Assembly (NCBI RefSeq): GCF_040253635.1
Contig: NZ_JBEJGX010000003.1
Span: 7,093,501-7,157,500, forward strand
DNA length: 64,000 nucleotides
Source: Streptomyces sp. Edi2
GTDB lineage: Bacteria; Actinomycetota; Actinomycetes; Streptomycetales; Streptomycetaceae
Reading direction: 5' to 3'
How positions within the stretch are numbered: position 1 is the stretch's first letter; every line of letters begins with the position of its first letter. The position numbers were made by a program, and so were the translations under genes. Shown piece after piece: positions 17,666 to 26,003 of this stretch. The notes below the pieces were generated by a model that was not told where the DNA came from, made no database searches, and saw nothing but the letters and a program-made list of their open reading frames with translations.

Positions 17666-18466
17666 ATGATCACTACTGACTTCGTCCCGGGCTCCCCGTG
17701 CTGGCTCGATCTCGGAGCCCCCGATGTCGAGGTCGCAACGGCCTTCTACCGGGCCGTGTTCGGCTGGCGGTCCGAACCCTACGGTGACCAGGACGCGGGC
17801 GGATATACGCTCTTCCGGCTCGACGGCACGGCTGTCGGCGCGGTCGGCCCGCTCCCCGGGGAGGGCGCCCGCTCCGCCTGGACGCTCTACTTCCACACCC
17901 CCGACGCGGACGCCACGGCCGAGGCGGTGGAGCAGGCCGGCGGCTCGGTGCGCTCGGCGCCCGCCCTGGTCGGTGCGGACGACGGCAGGTTCGCCCGGTG
18001 CGCCGACCCGCAGGGCGCGGAGTTCGCCGTCTGGCAGCCGGTGCGCTACCCGGGCGTCGAAGCCGCGGACGGTGCCGGAAGCCTGTGCTGGACGGAGCTG
18101 TACACCACCGATCCGGCCGCCGCGCAGACCTTCTACTCCACGGTCTTCGGCTGGAGCACCCAGGACGTGCCGCTCCCCGGCGGGGGCGGCATCTACACCC
18201 TTCTCACCCCCGCCGGATGCGGCGAGGACCGGACGCACGGCGGCCTCATGGGCGTCCCCGCCGATCTGCTCGGACCCGGCGGAAAGCCGTACTGGCACCC
18301 GGTGTTCGGCTCCAAGGACTGCGACGCCACCGTCGGCCTGGTGACGGGCAACGGCGGCACGCTGTCCATGGGCCCGGAAACCGCCGCGGGCGTCGGCCGG
18401 CTCGCCGTCTGCAACGACTCCTCGGGCGCGGAGTTCGTGGTGCTCACGCCTGAGGGGGCCGGGTGA
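17666..18466 (+). CDS. VOC-superfamily protein with two glyoxalase-like domains
   Basis: A 266-residue protein made of two vicinal-oxygen-chelate halves. The first begins SPCWLDLGAPDVEVATAFYRAVFGW (residues about 9-33) and the second SLCWTELYTTDPAAAQTFYSTVFGW (about 136-160). Each ends with an Asp-Pro/Ser-Gly-Ala-Glu-Phe motif (DPQGAEFAVWQP; DSSGAEFVVLTP). Such tandem proteins in Streptomyces are usually annotated as glyoxalase/bleomycin-resistance-like hydroxylases of unknown substrate. The ATG at 17666 has GAAGGGA upstream. It follows the acyl-CoA dehydrogenase by 120 bases on the same strand and may or may not belong to that operon. Confidence 0.85.
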   Translation: MITTDFVPGSPCWLDLGAPDVEVATAFYRAVFGWRSEPYGDQDAGGYTLFRLDGTAVGAVGPLPGEGARSAWTLYFHTPDADATAEAVEQAGGSVRSAPALVGADDGRFARCADPQGAEFAVWQPVRYPGVEAADGAGSLCWTELYTTDPAAAQTFYSTVFGWSTQDVPLPGGGGIYTLLTPAGCGEDRTHGGLMGVPADLLGPGGKPYWHPVFGSKDCDATVGLVTGNGGTLSMGPETAAGVGRLAVCNDSSGAEFVVLTPEGAG

Positions 18467-18628
18467 CGGCGCTTGCCCTGACTTCCTTCCGGACCACAGG
18501 CGGCTCCGTAGGACGTCTTACGCGGCGCCGCCCGGCTACCGCAGAGGCGCGGGCGGGGGGCGGCCCGCGTGAGCCGGGGGAGTGCCGTAGCTGCCGTCGT
18601 GCGCCCGCCGGAGGCTACGGGACAGCCC

Positions 18629-18811
18629 TCAGCGCCGGAACCGACGCGCCGCACCGATCGCCACTCCCAGCGCGACACCGACTCCGATGCCGATGCCGAG
18701 GTTGCCGAAGACCAGCAGTCCGAGTCCGACTCCGGCCAGCAGGCCGAAGGAGATGCTGAGAGCGAGAACCGCGTCGGGAGACGGGGTGCGCTGTTCCTGG
18801 TTATTTGTCAT
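18629..18811 (-). CDS. Small glycine-zipper membrane protein
   Basis: A 60-residue protein: a short polar N-terminus (MTNNQEQRTPSP), a first hydrophobic helix (about residues 14-34) and a second very Gly-rich helix (GIGIGVGVALGVAIGAA, about 40-56), ending in RRFRR. This looks like a small integral membrane protein with a glycine zipper. The start at 18811 has AAAGG seven bases upstream; a longer frame to 18847 is possible but lacks a ribosome site. No function is known to me. Confidence 0.6.
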   Translation of the reverse strand: MTNNQEQRTPSPDAVLALSISFGLLAGVGLGLLVFGNLGIGIGVGVALGVAIGAARRFRR

Positions 18812-19201
18812 GCGGCCTTTCTGCGGCAGGTGGCAGAACATGATCACTCAAGGTTGCCGCAGATCACGACCGGCCAACGGTGCCCTCAGCCGCGGTTCTC
18901 CCGATGCCGGGCCACCGGCCACCGTTTCCTCCGGCCCCCGTCGCATGCACGACTACGACCTCGGTGCCAAGTGCGCCTCCTGCCGGGCAACTTGGCCGAC
19001 CGGGTAGTCCCCTCCTCTTCCTGATCCCCGGCCTTCAGGCAATCCTCGACCCGTCCCCCCACCGCCCGGGCGCCCTCGGACCGGCGGGGGAGAGCCCTAC
19101 CTGGAGCCGGGGGCCGGCAGGATCGTCCCGGGCAGTTGCTCCGGAGATGCTGGGACCAGCGCAAACCGCTGATTTCCCCACGTATCCCTAGGAGTTGGCT
19201 C
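18812..19201. other. 390-base intergenic region
   Basis: Divergent gap between the small membrane protein and the serine hydrolase. It is moderately GC-rich and the open frames across it look like shadows. No clear promoter, palindrome or repeat was seen apart from ordinary GC-rich inverted segments. Confidence 0.4.
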
Positions 19202-20383
19202 GTGCGTGTACAGGCATGGCAGAGGTCTCGTTCTTCCGGGCGGCTGCGGGGAGGTGGCCGACGCCGAGCCGTGCCTGCCGTGGCCGCGGCCACGGTGGCC
19301 GTCGGCGTCATGATGACGGGCGCCCTGGTGCCGCCCGCGGCGTCCGCCGCCGCCCGGGCCCGGCCGGACACCGTCCAGCAGGGCCTGAGCGCACTGGTGC
19401 ACACCGATGGTTTGCCCGCTGCGCTGGCGAGCGTCAAGGACCGCACGGGACGCAGCCGTACCTACACCGCAGGGGTGGGCGACCTGGCGACCGGCTCGCA
19501 GGTGCCCAAGGACGGTCAGGTGCGGATCGGCAGCAATACCAAGGTGTTCACCGCGGTGGTCATGCTGCAGCTGGTCGGGGAAGGGAAGGTCGGCCTCGAC
19601 GCCGCCGTCGACACCTACCTGCCGGGCCTCGTACGCGGACACGGCATCGACGGACGTCACATCACCGTCCGTCAGCTCCTGCAGCACACCAGCGGACTGC
19701 CCGACTACACGCCCTACCTCGGCGACGACGTCCGGTACTTCGAACCCCGCGACCTCCTGGATATCGCTCTCCGGCACAAGGCCGACTTCGCCCCCGGGAC
19801 GCAATGGAAGTACAGCAACACGAACTATGTGCTGGCCGGCCTGATCATCCAGCGGGTCACCGGCCGGCCCCTCGCCGAGGAGATGGACCAGCGCATCATC
19901 AAGCGCATCGGACTGCGCCACACCTCCTTCCCCGCCCCCGGCGACAGGACCATCCGAGAACCCCACCCCCAGGGCTACTACAGGGATTCCGCGGGCGCGC
20001 CGCTGCGCGACGTCACGGACATGGACCCCTCCTGGGGCTGGGCGGCGGGTCAGATGATCTCCACCAACTCCGACCTCAACCGGTTCTTCACCGAGCTCCT
20101 GGCCGGCCGCCTCCTCCCGGCGGCCCAACTCGCCCAGATGCGCACCACCGTCCCCGCCGCATACTTCGGCTCCGGCGCCCGCTACGGACTGGGGCTCGTG
20201 AGCAGGCGCCTGTCGTGCGGCGGTGTCTACTGGGGCCACGGCGGCAGCCTCCCGGGGTACGAGACCCGGGGCGGCGCCACCGACGACGGCCGCGCCACCC
20301 ACCTCGCGGTCACCATGCAGCCGGCCGACAAGGCAGTCATGAAGCGTGCCGAGCGAGTCGTGGACACGGCTCTCTGCCGGTGA
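19202..20383 (+). CDS. Secreted serine hydrolase of the beta-lactamase / D-Ala-D-Ala carboxypeptidase fold
   Basis: A 393-residue class-C-like penicillin-recognising hydrolase. It has a signal peptide with Arg-rich n-region (RSRSSGRLRGGGRRRA), a hydrophobic stretch and an Ala-rich cleavage site near ASAAARA (about residue 50). Catalytic motifs: SNTK (Ser-x-x-Lys) in VRIGSNTKVFTAVVMLQL, YSN in KYSNTNYVLAG, and HGG in YWGHGGSLPGYET. This matches the Streptomyces R61 carboxypeptidase group, though esterases share the fold. The GTG at 19202 follows TAGGAG by eight bases; an open frame to 19136 lacks a ribosome site. It could trim peptidoglycan or hydrolyse small esters outside the cell. Confidence 0.9.
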   Translation: MRVQAWQRSRSSGRLRGGGRRRAVPAVAAATVAVGVMMTGALVPPAASAAARARPDTVQQGLSALVHTDGLPAALASVKDRTGRSRTYTAGVGDLATGSQVPKDGQVRIGSNTKVFTAVVMLQLVGEGKVGLDAAVDTYLPGLVRGHGIDGRHITVRQLLQHTSGLPDYTPYLGDDVRYFEPRDLLDIALRHKADFAPGTQWKYSNTNYVLAGLIIQRVTGRPLAEEMDQRIIKRIGLRHTSFPAPGDRTIREPHPQGYYRDSAGAPLRDVTDMDPSWGWAAGQMISTNSDLNRFFTELLAGRLLPAAQLAQMRTTVPAAYFGSGARYGLGLVSRRLSCGGVYWGHGGSLPGYETRGGATDDGRATHLAVTMQPADKAVMKRAERVVDTALCR

Positions 20384-20632
20384 ACTGCGGCCTCCTGGAA
20401 CCGCGTTGGGCTGCTTGGCTGCCCGGGCGTCCGCTGCCCGGAGAGTCAGGAGGGTCAGCAGCGGAGCCGGAGACCTGCGACAGCAACGATCAGCAGCAAT
20501 GATCAACGATCGCGGCCGTGGTCGGAGGCCGCATCGGGGTGATGCCGCCCCCCGCTTGCCGATCCGCGTCTTTGCACGTCAAACCGCCAGACGCATCCGA
20601 CAGGTCACGCGCATCAGACACGTCAAGCACGT

Positions 20633-20660
20633 CGGAGGGGGCGCGGCGGCACCCCCTCCG
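20633..20660 (-). terminator. Terminator after the MurA fusion gene
   Basis: CGGAGGGGG (20633-20641) and CCCCCTCCG (20652-20660) form a perfect 9-bp stem around a 10-base loop, just beyond the stop codon at 20667. Confidence 0.7.
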
Positions 20661-20666
20661 AAGGGG

Positions 20667-22196
20667 TTAGATGTCCCGGAAGATCTCGATCTGTGCCCCG
20701 ATCGAGTTGAGGCGTTCGGCCAGGTCTTCGTAACCCCGGTTGATGACATAGACGTTGCGCAGAACGGAGGTGCCCTCGGCGGCCATCATGGCCAGGAGGA
20801 CGACGACGGCGGGGCGCAGGGCCGGGGGGCACATCATTTCCGAGGAGCGCCAGCGGGTGGGGCCGTCCACCAGGACCCGGTGCGGGTCGAGCAGTTTGAC
20901 CTGGGCGCCGAGGCGGTTGAGGTCCGTGAGGTAGATGGCGCGGTTGTCGTAGACCCAGTCGTGGATGAGGGTCTGCCCCTGGGCGCTGGCCGCGATCGCC
21001 GCGAAGAAGGGGACGTTGTCGATGTTGAGGCCCGGGAAGGGCATCGGGTGGATCTTGTCCAGCGGGGCCTGGAGCTTGGAGGGGCGGACCGTCAGATCGA
21101 TCAGCCGGGTACGGCCGTTGTCGGCCGCGTACTCCGCGCTGCGCTCGTGGTCCAGGCCCATCTCCTCCAGGACCGCCAGTTCGATCTCCAGGAACTCGAC
21201 CGGGACCCGGCGGATGGTCAGTTCCGACTCGGTGACCACGGCAGCCGCCAGCAGGCTCATTGCCTCGACCGGGTCCTCGGACGGCGCGAAGTCCACATCG
21301 CGCTCGATGTGCGCGACGCCGTGGACGGTGAGCGTGGTGGTGCCGATGCCGTCGACCCGGACGCCCAGCTCCTCCAGGAAGAAGCAGAGGTCCTGGACCA
21401 TGTAGTTGGACGAGGCGTTGCGGATGACGGTGACGCCGTCGTGCCGGGCGGCGGCGAGCAGTGCGTTCTCGGTGACGGTGTCGCCGCGTTCGGTCAGCAC
21501 GATCGCGCGCTTGGGGGAGACGGTGCGGTCCACCTCGGCGAGGTAGGTGCCGTCGGTCGCGGTGATCTCCAGGCCGAAGTGGCGCAGCGCCGTCATGTGC
21601 GGGGTCACGGTCCGGGTGCCGAGGTCGCAGCCGCCCGCGTAGGGCAGCTTGAAGCGGTCCATGCGGTGCAGCAGCGGGCCGAGGAACATGATGACGCTGC
21701 GGGTGCGGCGGGCCGCCTCGGTGTCCATCGAGTCGAGGTCGAGCTCCGCGGGCGGGACGATCTCCAGGTCGTTGCCGTCGTTGATCCACCGGGTCCGTAC
21801 GCCGATGCTGCCCAGCACTTCGAGGATGCGGTAGACCTCCTCGATACGGGCCACCCGGCGCAGAGTGGTGCGGCCGGCGTTCAGCAGCGTGGCGCACAGC
21901 AGCGCCACACAGGCGTTCTTGCTCGTCTTCACATCGATGCTGCCGGACAGCCGGCGGCCGCCGACCACCCGCAGATGCATCGGCCCGGCATAGCCGAGCG
22001 AGACGATTTCACTGTCGAGTGCTTCGCCGATACGGGCGATCATCTCAAGGCTGATGTTCTGATTCCCGCGCTCGATGCGGTTGACCGCGCTCTGGCTGGT
22101 GCCGAGAGCTTCGGCGAGCTGCGCCTGTGTCCAGCCACGGTGCTGCCGGGCGTCACGGATGAGCCTGCCGATACGTACGAGGTAGTCGTCTGCCAT
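20667..22196 (-). CDS. HTH-MurA fusion: UDP-N-acetylglucosamine 1-carboxyvinyltransferase-like protein with N-terminal XRE domain
   Basis: A 509-residue protein. Residues about 7-62 are a Cro/CI-type helix-turn-helix (RQHRGWTQAQLAEALGTSQSAVNRIERG). From about residue 74 it is an EPT/MurA fold. Key MurA residues are kept: Lys93-Asn94 in TSKNA, the fosfomycin-target Cys190 in GGCDLGTR, Arg195, and Arg in the segment VYDNRAIYLTDLNRLGA. The region where E. coli MurA has PTDMQ (Asp305) reads PGLNIDNVPF here, so the general base is uncertain. MurA makes the enolpyruvyl precursor of muramic acid. Streptomyces usually carries this HTH form beside a plain MurA; whether it is enzyme, sensor or both is not known to me. 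It is placed upstream of acnA, as in S. coelicolor. Confidence 0.85.
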   Translation of the reverse strand: MADDYLVRIGRLIRDARQHRGWTQAQLAEALGTSQSAVNRIERGNQNISLEMIARIGEALDSEIVSLGYAGPMHLRVVGGRRLSGSIDVKTSKNACVALLCATLLNAGRTTLRRVARIEEVYRILEVLGSIGVRTRWINDGNDLEIVPPAELDLDSMDTEAARRTRSVIMFLGPLLHRMDRFKLPYAGGCDLGTRTVTPHMTALRHFGLEITATDGTYLAEVDRTVSPKRAIVLTERGDTVTENALLAAARHDGVTVIRNASSNYMVQDLCFFLEELGVRVDGIGTTTLTVHGVAHIERDVDFAPSEDPVEAMSLLAAAVVTESELTIRRVPVEFLEIELAVLEEMGLDHERSAEYAADNGRTRLIDLTVRPSKLQAPLDKIHPMPFPGLNIDNVPFFAAIAASAQGQTLIHDWVYDNRAIYLTDLNRLGAQVKLLDPHRVLVDGPTRWRSSEMMCPPALRPAVVVLLAMMAAEGTSVLRNVYVINRGYEDLAERLNSIGAQIEIFRDI

Positions 22197-22207
22197 GGAG
22201 TGACCGT

Positions 22208-22223
22208 ATCTCAGATATGAGAT
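22208..22223. promoter_or_regulatory. Palindrome just upstream of the HTH-MurA gene
   Basis: ATCTCA-GATA-TGAGAT is a perfect 6-bp inverted repeat, 12-27 bases before the MurA-fusion start. A palindrome this close to the start codon is well placed for autorepression by the fusion's own XRE domain. Inference only. Confidence 0.45.
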
Positions 22224-22246
22224 GGGTATGCAATTGTCGATGGTCG

Positions 22247-22273
22247 AGTTGTTCTACTACTATGCGAACAACT
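22247..22273. promoter_or_regulatory. Perfect inverted repeat, probable operator of the GntR (YtrA-type) regulator
   Basis: AGTTGTTC (22247-22254) and GAACAACT (22266-22273) are perfect 8-bp arms around TACTACTATGC, which includes a -10-like TACTAT. It begins 21 bases before the DUF1648 gene start and immediately precedes its ribosome site. An inverted repeat overlapping the promoter of an operon that encodes its own GntR protein is the usual autoregulatory arrangement. Confidence 0.65.
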
Positions 22274-22293
22274 GAGAGGTGGTCGTCACGCCC

Positions 22294-23304
22294 ATGAAGA
22301 GTGCCCCGCGTTCTTCCCCGACCTCAAAGGCCCGTCCGTGGGCCCTGATTACCGTCCTGCCGTTCGTCGCTGCCGCCACCGCCGTCGTCATCGTCTACTT
22401 CTCGATCTCCGCCCGTTTGCCCGAACCGCTTGCCACCCATTTCGGTGATGGTGGCGCCCGGGTCAACGGCTTCACCTCCGCCCGCGGCTTCCTGACGCTC
22501 ACGCTCACACTGCTGCTCGTCTTCGGTGCCGTCCTCGGCCTCCTCGCGCGGCTGCCGGAGCCTTCGGAGGGGACACCCTGGCTGATCGCCGGCGGCTATG
22601 CCCTCGCGGCCGGCATCGGCTATTTCACCTGTCTGACCCTGTTCGGCAACGCCGGCGCGACGGACACCTCGGCGGTCCGGCTGCCGCTGTGGGAGCTGGC
22701 CGCCGGACTTGCCTTTGCTCTGCTCGCCGGAGCGCTGGGACGCCTGCTGGCCGGCCCCGCGCCCCGGCCGTCCGACCGGGCAGCGGGCCGGACGGCAGGT
22801 GAGGCGCCCCGGCTCGACCTCCCGGCGGGTATGTCGGCGGGCTGGTCACGCACCATCAGCTCGCCACCGATCGTCGTGCTCGGCGTCCTGCTGCTCGGCG
22901 CGGGGCTCTTCGTGCTCGTTCTCGCCGACTGGCCGGCGAGCATCGGCCTGTTCATCGGCGCCATCGCGGTCCTGCCCTGTGCCGCCGCGCGGGTCACCGT
23001 CGACCGCCGTGGTCTGACCGTCTCGTCGACCGTGCTGCCGCCGCCCTTCCGCATCCGGCACCTCCCCCTCGACCGCATCACGGAGGCCACCAGCCGCCCG
23101 ATAGGCGCCTTCCGGGAGTTCGGCGGCTGGGGCTATCGCATCCGGGCAGGCGGCAGCGGCCTCGTACTGCGCTCGGGGGAGGGCATCGTGGTACGCCTGA
23201 CCAATGGCAAGGAGTTCGTGGTGACGGTCGATGATGCCGCGACCGCCGTTGCCCTGCTCAATACGTACCTGGACCGCGCGCGCTCGCGGAAGGAAGGAGC
23301 CTGA
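22294..23304 (+). CDS. DUF1648-containing membrane protein
   Basis: A 336-residue integral membrane protein. After a first membrane helix (residues about 15-37) comes the DUF1648 signature PEPLATHFGDGGARVNGF (about 42-59). Further hydrophobic helices follow at about 65-85, 95-120, 130-150 and 190-235 (two adjacent), and then a soluble C-terminal domain of about 100 residues (DRRGLTVSSTVLPPPFRIRHL ...). No catalytic motif is visible. The stop codon is one base before the GTG of the GntR gene, so the two are translationally linked. DUF1648 proteins next to YtrA-type regulators are common in actinobacteria and Firmicutes; envelope-stress or antibiotic sensing is a reasonable guess but unproven. 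The ATG at 22294 is preferred to a GTG at 22279 that overlaps the ribosome site. Confidence 0.85.
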   Translation: MKSAPRSSPTSKARPWALITVLPFVAAATAVVIVYFSISARLPEPLATHFGDGGARVNGFTSARGFLTLTLTLLLVFGAVLGLLARLPEPSEGTPWLIAGGYALAAGIGYFTCLTLFGNAGATDTSAVRLPLWELAAGLAFALLAGALGRLLAGPAPRPSDRAAGRTAGEAPRLDLPAGMSAGWSRTISSPPIVVLGVLLLGAGLFVLVLADWPASIGLFIGAIAVLPCAAARVTVDRRGLTVSSTVLPPPFRIRHLPLDRITEATSRPIGAFREFGGWGYRIRAGGSGLVLRSGEGIVVRLTNGKEFVVTVDDAATAVALLNTYLDRARSRKEGA

Positions 23305-23305
23305 C

Positions 23306-23665
23306 GTGCTCTTCCGGGTGGACCCCGGCTCGTCCGTCCCGCTCGGCGACCAGATCGCGGCCTCGGTCCGCGGAGCCATCGCCGACGGCACGGTGGACGC
23401 CGGGGAGCGGCTGCCGGCCGCCCGTGCCCTCGCCGTGTCGCTCGGCGTGAACGTCCATACCGTGCTGCGCGGCTATCAGCGCCTCAAGGAAGAGGGCCTG
23501 ATCGAACTCCGGCGCGGCCGCGGTGCCGTGGTCACCGGCGCGGCATCGCCGGCCCGTGCCCGCCTCGGCGAAACCGCCCAGCGGCTGATCGCCGAGGCCC
23601 GCAACCTGGGGCTCTCCGATGAGGAGATCGTGACGGTGGTCCGTACGGGGTTGTCGGGATCCTGA
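23306..23665 (+). CDS. GntR-family regulator, YtrA subfamily
   Basis: A 119-residue protein. The N-terminal winged helix (residues about 8-75, VPLGDQIAASVRGAIADGTVDAGERLPAARALAVSLGVNVHTVLRGYQRLKEEGLIELRRGRGAVV) is typical of GntR. The C-terminal part is only about 40 residues, as in the YtrA group, which lacks a large ligand domain. The GTG start follows AAGGAGCC. It is cotranscribed with the upstream DUF1648 membrane protein and probably represses the operon through the inverted repeat at 22247-22273. The effector is unknown. Confidence 0.9.
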   Translation: MLFRVDPGSSVPLGDQIAASVRGAIADGTVDAGERLPAARALAVSLGVNVHTVLRGYQRLKEEGLIELRRGRGAVVTGAASPARARLGETAQRLIAEARNLGLSDEEIVTVVRTGLSGS

Positions 23666-23851
23666 GGCGGCCCGGGGAAGGCCGGGGGCAGGCGGGGAGG
23701 CGAGCAGGACGGGCAGAGGCCGGGGGCCGGGCAGAGGCCGGGGCCAAGGCCGGGCTCAAGCGCGATGACATGGCCGTGTCGCAGCCGCCAGCCGCCAGCC
23801 GCTAGCCGCCAGCCGTGAGCCGCCAAGCCACCAGCCGTGACCCGTCAGCCA

Positions 23852-24736
23852 TCAGTCGTCGAGGACCGTCAGATCCAGCCGGCTCAGCCGGGCGACGTCG
23901 GCCAGGATGTTGATCTCGACGATCTTCCCGTGCGCGACCGTGAAGCCCATGACCGAGAACGGCCGCCCGCCCTGTGTCGTGACGAGCCCCGGCGCGCCGT
24001 TGACCAGCGCCGGCCGGGCGAAAGCGGCGACCCGGGAGAAGGTGAGCGCACGCTCGACCACCGCGCGCGCTCCGCGGACCAGCGTCGATACGCCCTCGGA
24101 TGCGGCACCGGCGTCGGCGCGCAGTACGACGTCGGGATCGAGCACCGCGAGCAGCGCCTCGAAGTCGCCGCCGCGCGAGGCGGCGAGGAAGGCGTCGACC
24201 ACCTCCCGCTGGCGGGCGAGATCGGTGTCGGGGGCCGGGGCGGTGCCCTGGACGCGGCGCCGGGCGCGGCTGGCGAGCTGCCGGGCGGCCGCGGGGGTGC
24301 GGTCGACGAGTGGCGCGATCTCGTCGAAGGGCACCGCGAACATGTCATGCAGGACGAAGGCCAGCCGCTCGGCGGGGGCGAGGGCTTCCAGCACGACGAG
24401 CAGCGCCAGCCCGACCGAGTCGGCCAGCAGCGCCTCGTGTTCCGGGTCGACGGTGTCCAGGCGGTCCACGACCGGCTCGGGGACATGGATCTCCAGCGGG
24501 TCCTCCCGCCGCGCCCTGCGCGCCCGCAGCTGGTCCAGGCACACCCGCCCGACGACCGTCGTCAGCCAGCCGCCCAGGTTCTCCACACCGTCCGCACCGG
24601 ACCGGCTCAGCCGCAGCCAGGCTTCCTGGACGGCGTCGTCGGCCTCGCTCACCGAGCCGAGCATGCGGTAGGCCACGGCCCGCAGATGACTCCGGTTCTC
24701 CTCGAACCGCGCCGCCAGCCACTCGTGGTCGTTCAT
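23852..24736 (-). CDS. ECF sigma factor with C-terminal SnoaL-like domain (SigJ/ECF41-like)
   Basis: A 294-residue protein. Sigma region 2 is at residues about 8-75 (HLRAVAYRMLGSVSEADDAVQEAWLRL), region 4 at about 105-160 (ALAPAERLAFVLHDMFAVPFDEIAPLVDRTPAAARQLASRARRRV), followed by a SnoaL_2-like domain (about 170-290). In this ECF type the C-terminal domain takes the place of a separate anti-sigma factor and tunes activity. No anti-sigma gene is adjacent. In other species a carboxymuconolactone decarboxylase or oxidoreductase gene often sits beside such factors; none is seen here. The ATG at 24736 has GGAGGAAG upstream. Confidence 0.9.
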   Translation of the reverse strand: MNDHEWLAARFEENRSHLRAVAYRMLGSVSEADDAVQEAWLRLSRSGADGVENLGGWLTTVVGRVCLDQLRARRARREDPLEIHVPEPVVDRLDTVDPEHEALLADSVGLALLVVLEALAPAERLAFVLHDMFAVPFDEIAPLVDRTPAAARQLASRARRRVQGTAPAPDTDLARQREVVDAFLAASRGGDFEALLAVLDPDVVLRADAGAASEGVSTLVRGARAVVERALTFSRVAAFARPALVNGAPGLVTTQGGRPFSVMGFTVAHGKIVEINILADVARLSRLDLTVLDD

Positions 24737-25026
24737 GGGTCTTCTTCCTCCCCCGTCGAGTTCCGTCACAGTAATGACGGATGCCACGGGCCGGATGTGA
24801 CACGCGCCAGTGGGAGGACGGAGGGAAGCCCCCTGCGCCCTGCCTGCCCCCGCGGCAGGGCCCTGCCCCCGTGGCCCCCCGGCAACTGGGCAGGCCCCGG
24901 CGAGCAGGCCGGTCGTGCCGCGTGCCAGACGTGGCCACCGCACCACCCGGAGGCTTCACCTCATTCCGGGAGTCCTGCGGTGGCCACCAGCGGCGCTGCA
25001 GGGGAGCTCAGCGGCTGTCCGGTGGG
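24737..25026. other. 290-base gap between the sigma-factor and DUF4232 genes
   Basis: Both neighbours are on the minus strand. The part next to the sigma gene is AT-richer (CACAGTAATGACG, about 24767-24779) and likely holds its promoter; the remainder is GC-rich with no clear element or gene. Confidence 0.35.
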
Positions 25027-25569
25027 TTACCGCCCGACCGGGTTGAGGTAGGTGGCCGGGTGGGTGGCGCCGTCCTGCTTGAGGATCTGGCCGCCGAACG
25101 GCCACTTCAGGGTGAAGTGCTCCGTCTCGTTCGGCGGGGTGACCAGGAACTTCGCCGGAACGAACTTCTCCTTCTGCGGCGAGGACCCGGCCACCGGGAG
25201 CAGGGTGATGCTGAAGTCCACCGTGTCCCCCTGCTCCAGGACCATCTTTTCGGGCTTCGTGGCGGAGCGCGCCAGGGACCAGGTGCCGTCGGTCTGCTGA
25301 GCGCCGATCATGTCGACACCGGCGAAGCCGGACAGGGTGCAGGTGCGCTTGCTCCGGTTGGTGAACCAGATGTACGCCTGGGTCTGCTTCTGGGTCTGCT
25401 CCATCTCCGGCCTCGCGTCTTCCCCCGTGGCGAAGCCGGCCTTCAAGTCGGCGGTGTGGCAGCGGGCCGGCTCGGCTTTGGCGGGGGCGGCCGAGGCCGG
25501 GGTGGCGGCAGCGGCAGTGCCGGCGACGACGACGGCCGCCAGGGCCACGGCGGTCAGCTTGCTCTTCAT
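25027..25569 (-). CDS. Secreted DUF4232-family protein
   Basis: A 180-residue exported protein. The Sec signal peptide (residues 1-28: MKSKL, hydrophobic AVALAAVVVAGTAAAA, cleavage near ASAA) is followed by one DUF4232 domain with two Cys (C37 in ARCHTADL and C77 in RTCTLSGFAG), which could form a disulfide. The domain has an immunoglobulin-like beta character (QTQAYIWFTNRSKRTCTLSGF; WSLARSATKPEKMVLEQGDTVDFSITLLP). Function is not known for the family. The ATG at 25569 is preceded by GAGGGGAACCCGCC. Confidence 0.85.
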   Translation of the reverse strand: MKSKLTAVALAAVVVAGTAAAATPASAAPAKAEPARCHTADLKAGFATGEDARPEMEQTQKQTQAYIWFTNRSKRTCTLSGFAGVDMIGAQQTDGTWSLARSATKPEKMVLEQGDTVDFSITLLPVAGSSPQKEKFVPAKFLVTPPNETEHFTLKWPFGGQILKQDGATHPATYLNPVGR

Positions 25570-26003
25570 GGCGGGTTCCCCTCGAAGGCGAATCGGCGCG
25601 CGAGGTCAGCGCGCGCCTACTGCACCTGAAGATGTGCAACGCCCGGGGGAGGTTCGGTGTGCCGGGGAGACATTTCCGGACAGTTCAGGGTGCGGGCCGG
25701 TTGCGGCGTCGTGGGGAGGACACCGCAACCGGCCCGCAACCTCGGTCGGCGTCCGGTCCGGCACAGCGGGTCCGAAACAGAGGGTCCGAAACAGCGGGTC
25801 GAAAAGGAGCCCAGTACGCGGCCGGCCCCTCACAGACGCCTATGGCGGCGGCATCGTCGCCGCCGTACCCGGCCCGGGCCGGCCTGCAGGCGAGTGGCCG
25901 CGTGGCAACCGGCCACGGAGCCTCCGCAAAAACCCGTTGGCGGACCACGACGGCCCTTGCTACCTTCCCGGAGGCCGTGCGAAGGAACGAGGAGGTGGTA
26001 CCC
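25570..26003. other. 434-base region between the DUF4232 gene and the hydrolase leader
   Basis: Divergent gap. It contains the three tandem 14-base repeats at 25763-25804 and, at its right end, the ribosome site of the small leader ORF. Open frames crossing it have no protein-like character. An AT-richer spot just upstream of the DUF4232 start probably contains that gene's promoter. Confidence 0.4.
25763..25804. repeat. Three tandem 14-base direct repeats
   Basis: ACAGCGGGTCCGAA, ACAGAGGGTCCGAA and ACAGCGGGTCGAAA follow without spacing, about 200 bases from the DUF4232 start and 340 before the hydrolase. Direct repeats with a helical-turn-scale period could be a cooperative regulator site (OmpR/SARP-like proteins use such arrays) or simple slippage products. 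Confidence 0.6.

Noticed and set aside
18463..19024. Plus-strand ORFs overlapping the small membrane protein
   Set aside because: Arg/Pro-rich shadow composition and no ribosome site; the minus-strand 60-residue protein with two helices and a ribosome site is the better reading.
25763..25804. CRISPR array
   Set aside because: The repeats are contiguous 14-mers with no spacers and no cas genes are present anywhere in the window.
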